From an uncultured Campylobacter sp. (GTDB taxonomy: Bacteria; Campylobacterota; Campylobacteria; Campylobacterales; Campylobacteraceae), in assembly GCF_938030785.1 (NCBI RefSeq), contig NZ_CALHIK010000012.1, forward strand, positions 1 to 13,135: a DNA stretch of 13,135 nucleotides, given 5' to 3'. Positions 8,138 through 13,135 of the stretch are shown here, piece after piece. The position numbers and the translations under genes were made by a program. The notes below the pieces were generated by a model that was given only the letters and a program-made list of their open reading frames with translations, searched no databases and was not told the origin of the DNA. Positions within the stretch are counted from its first letter, which is position 1, and each line of letters begins with the position of its first letter.

Positions 8138-8161
8138 CCGCAAGGCATCCCCGCCTTGCGG
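8138..8161 (+). terminator. Strong hairpin between rpsA and serA (terminator or mRNA-processing element)
   Basis: A perfect 9-bp inverted repeat, CCGCAAGGC (8138-8146) and GCCTTGCGG (8153-8161), with a 6-nt loop ATCCCC, starts 7 nt after the rpsA stop. No T-run follows, so it is not a textbook rho-independent terminator; it could partially terminate, or protect the rpsA 3' end after processing. It ends 24 nt before the serA ATG. Confidence 0.5.
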
Positions 8162-8185
8162 ATCCACTTCAAAAGGTTAAATTTA

Positions 8186-9763
8186 ATGAAAACTATCATA
8201 GTCTGCGACGCAATCCACAAAATCGGTTTTGATCTGCTTAAGCAGGAATCGGACGTTAAAGTAATCGACGCCACGAGCGTGCCCAAGAGCGAGCTATACG
8301 GAATTTTAGGCGATGCTGACGTCGCGATTACCAGAAGCTCTACGGCGGTGGATGAGAAATTTCTAAACGCAGGCACCAAGCTAAAAGCGATAGTGCGCGC
8401 GGGCGTGGGTGTGGATAACTGCGACATCGACGGCTGCTCCAAGCGCGGCATTATTTTGATGAACGTACCTACCGCAAATACCATCGCCGCGGTTGAAATG
8501 ACCATGTGCCATCTGCTAAATGCGGCGCGCAAATATGTAAATTCCTGCAACGATCTGAAAATTGATAGAATTTGGAAACGCGAGAAATGGTACGGCACCG
8601 AGCTTTATAAAAAGAGTCTCGGCATTATCGGCTTTGGAAACATCGGCTCGCGCGTGGGGGTGCGCGCGCTTGCGTTTGGGATGAACGTCATCGCCTATGA
8701 TCCGTATATCGAACCCGAAAAAGCCACGAAGCTCGGAGTAAAATATACGAAAAATTTCGATGAAATTTTATCTTGCGACTTCATCACGATCCATACGCCG
8801 AAAAATCAAGAGACGATAAATATGATCGACGAGCCGCAAATAGCGAAGATGAAGGACGGCGTGCGCCTAATAAACTGCGCTAGAGGTGGGCTATATAATG
8901 AAAAAGCGCTCGCAAACAATCTACGCAGCGGCAAGATCGCGTATCTCGGCATCGACGTTTTCGACAAAGAGCCTGCGACCGATCATGAGCTTTTGGATAT
9001 CGAAAATTTGAGCGTGACTCCACATCTTGGAGCAAACACGCTCGAATCGCAAAGCAATATCGCCAGGGAAGCCGCGGAGCAGGCGATCAGCGCAGCACGC
9101 GGCTTAAACTATCCAAACGCTTTAAATTTGCCGCTTAAGCTCGAGGATCTGCCGCGCGGTATCGAGCCGTATATAAATTTAGTCTCGAAAATGGCCTATC
9201 TTGCGGCGCAGATCAACAAGGGTCCGATCAAATCGATCACGATCGAGGGCAGCGGCGAGGTAGTGCAGTATCTAAAATCGATGCTCGTTTTTGCCATCGT
9301 AGGCGCGCTGCACGATTCTTTGGGTGATTCGCTAAATTACGTCAATGCTAAATTTCTTGCGGATGAAAAGGGGATCGAGACGAGCTTCGGCGAGCTTGCA
9401 AACAGCGTCTATAAAAGCGAGATCGCGGTAAAAATTATGACCGACGAGGCGATCTCAAATGTCGCGGGTACGGTCTTTGACGGCAGCGAGGAGCGTATCG
9501 TAAATATCGGCGGATTTAAGACCGATTTTAAGCCGAAAGGCAAGATGATAATCTTCAAAAACACCGACGTACCGGGCGTTATCAAATCCGTAAGTACGAT
9601 CCTAGCCGACGAAAACATCAATATCGCGGACTTCCGCCTAGGCAGAGGCGAGGAGGGGGACGCTTTGGCGGTCATTTTGGTCGATTCCGAAGTACAAAAA
9701 AGCACGCTTGATAAGCTGGCGGCGCTTCAAACCTGCCTAATGGTGCGCTACGCGGCGCTTTAA
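8186..9763 (+). CDS. serA: D-3-phosphoglycerate dehydrogenase, long form with ACT domain
   Basis: First committed step of serine synthesis: 3-phosphoglycerate plus NAD+ gives 3-phosphohydroxypyruvate. The 525-residue product is the long form: substrate- and NAD-binding domains (about 1-310), an intervening ASB domain (about 320-440) and a C-terminal ACT domain (about 452-525, GKMIIFKNTDVPGVIKSVSTIL...) that in relatives senses serine. Visible are GFGNIG (149-154) in the Rossmann fold, the RAGVGVDN motif (71-78), and the catalytic Arg233 (NCARGG), Glu262 (KEP) and His280 (TPHLG). I chose ATG 8186, with AAAAGG at 8171-8176, over an in-frame TTG at 8156, because MKTIIVCDAI is the natural N-terminus and the TTG lies inside the upstream hairpin. 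Feedback inhibition by serine is plausible but not shown. Confidence 0.95.
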   Translation: MKTIIVCDAIHKIGFDLLKQESDVKVIDATSVPKSELYGILGDADVAITRSSTAVDEKFLNAGTKLKAIVRAGVGVDNCDIDGCSKRGIILMNVPTANTIAAVEMTMCHLLNAARKYVNSCNDLKIDRIWKREKWYGTELYKKSLGIIGFGNIGSRVGVRALAFGMNVIAYDPYIEPEKATKLGVKYTKNFDEILSCDFITIHTPKNQETINMIDEPQIAKMKDGVRLINCARGGLYNEKALANNLRSGKIAYLGIDVFDKEPATDHELLDIENLSVTPHLGANTLESQSNIAREAAEQAISAARGLNYPNALNLPLKLEDLPRGIEPYINLVSKMAYLAAQINKGPIKSITIEGSGEVVQYLKSMLVFAIVGALHDSLGDSLNYVNAKFLADEKGIETSFGELANSVYKSEIAVKIMTDEAISNVAGTVFDGSEERIVNIGGFKTDFKPKGKMIIFKNTDVPGVIKSVSTILADENINIADFRLGRGEEGDALAVILVDSEVQKSTLDKLAALQTCLMVRYAAL

Positions 9764-9778
9764 TCTTTTCTCGCTTAG

Positions 9779-9803
9779 GAGGCGGAATTTTAAATTTCGC
9801 CTC
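9779..9803 (+). terminator. Stem-loop after serA, probable terminator
   Basis: GAGGCG (9779-9784) pairs with CGCCTC (9798-9803); three further pairs (one G-T) extend the stem inward to a 7-nt loop TTTTAAA. It begins 16 nt after the serA stop, the right place to end the operon. The T-tract after it is poor (ATCCAATTCTTT). Confidence 0.45.
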
Positions 9804-10356
9804 ATCCAATTCTTTATGATTTAAATTTACAATTTCAGCCATGACGGCGTTTGATGAGGCGATGCGGGAATGCGCGGCTAGGATTTTGCGGAATTTGACG
9901 TAACGTGCAAACCAGCGCTTGCGATATGTTGCGGCATACGCTCGGCAGATATGCTTTGGCTCGCGGCTTTTGTAAACGCCGCGCGCGCGATAAATTTAAC
10001 TCTCGCCGCGGGCTTGCTTTTAAATTTTAAATTTCGTCCTTGCAGAGCCGCTTTAAATTTCATAATCGCGGGCGCTGCCGATTAAATTTTGCCGCTATGC
10101 AGGTTTGGCACTCAAAGCACTGTGTCGCGATACAAGGCGCGGTAAAATTTTATTTTTACGAGACGCGGGCGCTTTTGTTTCAAATTTATGCGCGACAGCC
10201 GCTTCATCTCTCTAATCGTATCGCCCGTTTAAATTTAGGCAGCCGCCGAGAGATTGCGCCGCTGATTAAATTTTACGTTTTGTAGAAAGTACGCTTCTGT
10301 GAAAATTTCGCTCGGCCTAAATTTAGTCGATGCAAAATCAGCCGTAATGTGCTCTG
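9804..10356. other. Gene-poor spacer, AAATTT-rich mosaic
   Basis: About 550 bp between the convergent ends of serA and the DUF3137 gene. Short open frames exist on both strands (61 aa minus, ending at 9878; 81 aa plus, from 10040; 20 and 33 aa plus, from 9841 and 9929) but none has an AAGGA-type site or a recognisable family; their products are rich in Arg, Lys and Phe as expected from translating GC-rich blocks separated by AAATTT. About a dozen AAATTT words occur, roughly one per 50 bp. I see no tRNA, insertion-sequence end or clear remnant of a known gene. It could be decayed coding DNA or a long 3' untranslated spacer. Confidence 0.6.
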
Positions 10357-10512
10357 TTAATTTGTGAGTTTAAGTGTTTCGATTAGGCTTAAAATTTTGC
10401 GGATCTGCGTTTGGTATTCGCGCGCGAGCTCTATGCTAGCGGGTCTATCAAAAAGCGTAGTTTCAAAAAGATCGGGCGCACCGTTTAAAAATAGATATAA
10501 GCGCTCATCCAT
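10357..10512 (-). pseudogene. Detached C-terminal end of the DUF3137 protein, in another frame
   Basis: Read on the minus strand from 10512, 51 codons run MDERLYLFLNGAPDLFETTL... to ...LIETLKLTN, stop TAA at 10357-10359. The stretch DERLYLFL followed by DLFE and LF matches what normally follows the TPAFMERL segment in DUF3137 proteins, so this is the natural end of the upstream 267-codon frame, displaced by +1 (equivalent to one extra base, or two missing, near 10505-10525). The fragment begins with an ATG that overlaps the upstream stop, but no ribosome binding site is visible, so independent translation is less likely than a broken gene or a sequence error. Confidence 0.7.
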
Positions 10513-11308
10513 AAATAACCGTGCTCAAGCTAAACTCGCCGCTCGTTTCGCGATTTATTTCGCGCAGACGCTCCATAAACGCGGGCGTTAGCAGATAGCG
10601 CGCTTCTACTTTGTCATCCGCAAACACGCGAAAATCGCGCATAAAATCCACATCGTCCATCATCTCTTTTTCGCCGAAGATCTTGGCGTTTAGCTCCCTG
10701 CTTACCACTATCGTTTTGCCCGAGGTTTTTTTCGCGAGCTCGCAGATCAGTACGTTGCCGTCAAAGTCCATATAGTTATCATAGAATATTTTGATCAACA
10801 TAATCGCCGCTATGAGCGGATTATCCGTTTTCATGTAAAACCTACCATTACTATGTACCTCGCTTAGGCTAAATTTAATCCCGCAGTGCGCGCCCGCAAT
10901 CCGATCCTCGCTTTTGATCCTAGATTTCCTATAAATTCTAAATTTTTGAAATTCCTCTTCTTGCATGCCGGTATATGGATCGTATTTTAAACCGGCATCT
11001 ATATCGTTTATTACGGCGCGGACGAATATCTCTTTGTAAAATTTATAGTAGCGAATTTCCGCTTCGCTTTCTTGACTGGCGCAATGCATAAGAAATATCC
11101 AAAAGATCTGAAAAAGGATCAAGACGCTCGAAAATTCGGCAATTTTTATTAGAGGAGTGTCTGCTTTAACGCCGTTTAGAAACACTAATACGAACAGGAC
11201 CGCAAAAAAGGCGGCTATACTGAGGTAGTAATATCTATTAAAAACTCTAGCGCACGCTTTTTGTTCGATTAAAGTCTGTGAAATAGCATCTTGCAAAGAA
11301 GGCGACAT
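10505..11308 (-). CDS. DUF3137-family two-helix membrane protein, frame broken near the C-terminus
   Basis: A 267-residue protein of unknown function. It has two transmembrane helices near the N-terminus (about 28-45 and 59-75), then a soluble, probably cytoplasmic domain of some 190 residues. Family hallmarks I recognise: LKYDPYTGMQEEEFQ (107-121), a SEDRIAG...KFSLSEVH segment (133-152) and FRVFADDKVEARYLLTPAFMERL (226-248). The ATG at 11308 has AAGGAT about 7 nt upstream and its own promoter at 11337-11342. The frame stops at TGA 10505-10507, right after ...GEFSLSTVIYG, about 50 residues short; the rest continues in another frame (10357-10512). A frame-corrected protein would be about 315 aa. 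It stands alone between two spacers, so context gives no hint of its job. Confidence 0.75.
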   Translation of the reverse strand: MSPSLQDAISQTLIEQKACARVFNRYYYLSIAAFFAVLFVLVFLNGVKADTPLIKIAEFSSVLILFQIFWIFLMHCASQESEAEIRYYKFYKEIFVRAVINDIDAGLKYDPYTGMQEEEFQKFRIYRKSRIKSEDRIAGAHCGIKFSLSEVHSNGRFYMKTDNPLIAAIMLIKIFYDNYMDFDGNVLICELAKKTSGKTIVVSRELNAKIFGEKEMMDDVDFMRDFRVFADDKVEARYLLTPAFMERLREINRETSGEFSLSTVIYG

Positions 11309-11336
11309 ATCTATCCTTGAGAAAAATTTCGCCCGT

Positions 11337-11351
11337 ATTGTAGCAAAATTT
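11337..11351 (-). promoter_or_regulatory. Promoter of the DUF3137 gene (extended -10)
   Basis: On the minus strand AAATTTTGC is followed by TACAAT (complement of 11337-11342), 28 nt before the ATG. The layout repeats that of the pheS and rpsA promoters. An intact promoter and ribosome binding site suggest the gene is still expressed or was broken recently. Confidence 0.6.
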
Positions 11352-11411
11352 AACGTGATTTATAAAGAGCGAATTCCGCCGCATAATTAAATAGTCGAGA
11401 TCGAAATTTAA

Positions 11412-11435
11412 TTTACGCAGTCCGCGCGGCGTAAA
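11412..11435 (-). terminator. Hairpin between the NicO and DUF3137 genes, possible terminator
   Basis: Perfect 7-bp inverted repeat TTTACGC (11412-11418) and GCGTAAA (11429-11435) with a GC-rich 10-nt loop. It lies downstream of the NicO gene and upstream of the DUF3137 promoter, where a terminator would be expected. On both strands it is followed by only short A/T runs, so the call is tentative. Confidence 0.35.
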
Positions 11436-11549
11436 ATTTTAAAATCTTACTCTTTTAAATTAGATCCGCACTCGATTAGAATTTAATGTATCGTGTAAAT
11501 TTATATTTCACGCGAGCCGCTTTTGTAAATTTACGTTTAAATTTTGCGA

Positions 11550-13135
11550 TCACAGCACCCTGAGGTTGTCTGAGAGGAAATACATAAAAATCCCGAGCCC
11601 AAACATCACGAAAAGTCCCAAAAATTCGACATAAAGTTTCAGGCTTACGAGCCGTTTTGAGCTAAGCTCGTTTGCTTTCGCGCCGAAAAGTGCGGCTAAA
11701 AATATCACGACGCTCATTCCAAAACCGATGAAAAGCGCGCTCGCAACGCTAAGTGCGAAGCTTCCGAGGCTGAAGGCAAGCACGAAAATAAGGATCGTAC
11801 CTGGGCAGGGCACGAGCGCCGCCGCAAGCGCGATAAGCCACTCTCGCCCTTTCTCGCCGCCGCAGGTCGCGCCATTTTGCAGCGAGCGAGATGAGGTTTG
11901 GTTTTTTAAATTTGCAGAATTTAAAGCCTGTTTTTGCCCGTTTTGTCTAGGCGAGTTTTCCTCTAAATTTGCGGTTAAATTTGAATCCGAATTTGACTCT
12001 GCCGCCGCGGCGCCTAAATTTTTAGTATCCAAATACTGCGCGGATTCGCCGCTTTGAATATTAAATTTAGAAAATTTATAGCTCTTTGACGCTGCGTGAG
12101 CGGAATCCCCGGCGTTTGTAAATGCCGTATTTTTTAAGCGGGAGTCCGTTTCTGCGGTGTTTGCGGCGGAAGCGCAAGCGGCGCAGGAGCAGCCCGCATC
12201 GTGGCCGGTGCCCGATCTTACGCGGCGAGCTTTATCGTAGATGATGAGCGCCGTTATGACGATGATCAGAAGTGCCGAAATTTTCGTAGTGATCGAGGCG
12301 GAATTCGTGGAAACGAGGCCTGCGACGTTTTGTAACACGAACATGCTCGCGCTTACCAAAACGAGCGCTCCTAGGACGTGCAGAAGCCCGATTTTAAGGG
12401 CAAATCCGAAGGCCTTGACGTAGCTGCCGCCATGGGCTAAGAAATAGCTCGCAGTTAGCAGCTTTGCGTGCCCCGGACCCGCCGCGTGGAAAAAGCCGTA
12501 TATAAAAGAAAGTGCTAGAACCCATAGGACGGTGCTTGCGCTTGCATGCTCGCTGCTTGCGCGAAATGCCGTTTTGAGGCTTTTCATAAAATCAACCGTC
12601 TTTTGCGCGACAAACCCCAGCGCGATCTCGTCGTGCGGCTCGCTTGAAATGTCGCCGCTACCGGATACGGCGCCGTTTTTGCTCGCGCTATTTTGCGCTA
12701 AATTTAAAGAGCTCTCTTCGGGCGGAGTCGCGAGATTTTGCGTAGAATGCGAGGAATTTAAAGAATTATCTCGTCTCGCCGCAAAATTTTCGCCCGTATC
12801 TTTATCTACAGACGGCGCAGAATTTGCGGAATCGTTAAAATTTATCGCAGCGCTCCTGCCGCCTCCGTTTTGCGCTAAGCTTGAATCATCGCCTAAAGAA
12901 GCCGCGGCTTTTTCGCCGTTTTTCGCGGCGCTCTCTAAGCTTTCGCTGCCGAAGCGGTTGGAATTTGCGGGATCACCTTTTGCTTGCGCGTCCTTTTTGG
13001 CGGCTTTATTGATCTGCGCGATAGCATCCGAAGCGGCGATATTTTTTTGCGCCTGCGCAGTTGCCTCCGAAACGATATCTCCGACCGATCTTTGGTTTGA
13101 TTTGCGCGCAGAGCCCATATTTGGCTGCTTGGCTT
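11550..13135 (-). CDS. NicO-type nickel/cobalt exporter, 5' end beyond the window
   Basis: An integral inner-membrane protein of the NicO/RcnA superfamily. Counting from the in-frame ATG at 13118, membrane helices lie at about 195-212, 234-262, 278-294, 426-448, 455-479 and 494-516. The family motif appears as FFHAAGPGHAKLLTASYFL (209-227, metal-ligand candidates His211 and His217), and a proline/cysteine motif LVPCPGT (435-441) opens the second half. Related proteins export Ni2+/Co2+ or serve metal supply to urease and hydrogenase; which applies here is unknown. The frame stays open to the right edge (…AKQPN before the ATG) and that ATG has no AAGGA site, so the true start is probably further right. 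Two very long low-complexity stretches (about 1-165 and 297-425) are unusual; the second holds a cysteine cluster (GHDAGCSCAAC, 305-315). Confidence 0.8.
   Translation of the reverse strand, partial: AKQPNMGSARKSNQRSVGDIVSEATAQAQKNIAASDAIAQINKAAKKDAQAKGDPANSNRFGSESLESAAKNGEKAAASLGDDSSLAQNGGGRSAAINFNDSANSAPSVDKDTGENFAARRDNSLNSSHSTQNLATPPEESSLNLAQNSASKNGAVSGSGDISSEPHDEIALGFVAQKTVDFMKSLKTAFRASSEHASASTVLWVLALSFIYGFFHAAGPGHAKLLTASYFLAHGGSYVKAFGFALKIGLLHVLGALVLVSASMFVLQNVAGLVSTNSASITTKISALLIIVITALIIYDKARRVRSGTGHDAGCSCAACASAANTAETDSRLKNTAFTNAGDSAHAASKSYKFSKFNIQSGESAQYLDTKNLGAAAAESNSDSNLTANLEENSPRQNGQKQALNSANLKNQTSSRSLQNGATCGGEKGREWLIALAAALVPCPGTILIFVLAFSLGSFALSVASALFIGFGMSVVIFLAALFGAKANELSSKRLVSLKLYVEFLGLFVMFGLGIFMYFLSDNLRVL

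Noticed and set aside
8156..8185. Ten-residue N-terminal extension of SerA from a TTG at 8156
   Set aside because: The TTG lies within the right arm of the rpsA-serA hairpin and lacks a ribosome binding site; the ATG at 8186 has AAAAGG upstream and fits the family N-terminus.
9878..10063. 61-codon open frame on the minus strand in the same spacer
   Set aside because: Same reasons: low-complexity basic product, no start signal, no known family.
10040..10285. 81-codon open frame on the plus strand in the serA-DUF3137 spacer
   Set aside because: No ribosome binding site or family resemblance; its Arg/Phe/Lys-rich product is what AAATTT-punctuated GC-rich DNA gives by chance.
10364..10591. 75-codon open frame on the plus strand
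   Set aside because: It runs antisense to the broken DUF3137 gene, which has recognisable family motifs on the minus strand.
11728..12057. 109-codon open frame on the plus strand
   Set aside because: It is the antisense shadow of the NicO coding region; membrane helices and family motifs are on the minus strand.
1..13135. CRISPR array or phase-variable homopolymer tract
   Set aside because: No regularly spaced repeats are present; the AAATTT words are irregularly spaced. The longest homopolymers are about 7 T and 5 G, too short for the G-tracts that switch Campylobacter genes.

Overview
This window looks like a stretch of chromosome from a Campylobacter of the higher-GC, mostly oral group (C. 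gracilis, C. rectus, C. showae and C. curvus are candidates; the species cannot be fixed from here). The grounds are the protein sequences (the SerA, RpsA, IspH and AroA variants), the gene order HIT - pheS - pheT - aroA - ispH - rpsA - serA, which as I recall is that of C. jejuni Cj0898 to Cj0891c, AAGGA-type ribosome binding sites, T-rich extended -10 promoters without an obvious -35, and a very high density of the palindrome AAATTT in otherwise roughly 50 % GC DNA.

Layout: (1) 2-184 (+), the last 60 codons of a Dps/ferritin-like protein, followed by a terminator-like hairpin and an AAATTT-rich spacer. (2) 447-803 (-), a HIT nucleotide-binding protein, divergent from the main operon; the two promoters lie within about 60 bp of each other. 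(3) 932-9763 (+), a housekeeping cluster: pheS and pheT (both subunits of phenylalanyl-tRNA synthetase), aroA (shikimate pathway), ispH (isoprenoids), rpsA (ribosomal protein S1) and serA (serine synthesis). The first four overlap by 4 or 11 bases and are probably translationally coupled; rpsA has its own promoter; a perfect 9-bp hairpin separates rpsA and serA. (4) 9804-10356, a spacer of about 550 bp with no gene I can support, a mosaic of GC-rich blocks punctuated by AAATTT. (5) 10357-11308 (-), a two-helix membrane protein of the DUF3137 family whose reading frame is broken near its C-terminus; the missing end is present in another frame. (6) 11550 to the right edge (-), a NicO-type nickel/cobalt exporter, 5'-incomplete, with very long low-complexity linkers.

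How the genes fit together: aroA feeds chorismate, and so phenylalanine, which PheST charges onto tRNA; S1 serves translation initiation; serA supplies serine, glycine and one-carbon units; ispH supplies isoprenoid precursors. This is a growth-linked core operon, not a specialised system. I found no CRISPR array, insertion sequence, prophage, toxin-antitoxin module or tRNA/rRNA. The most interesting signals are the genome-scale AAATTT pattern (compatible with the RAATTY-methylation-dependent DNA uptake described for C. jejuni), the way it concentrates in spacers and in the disordered linkers of the NicO protein, and the broken DUF3137 gene.
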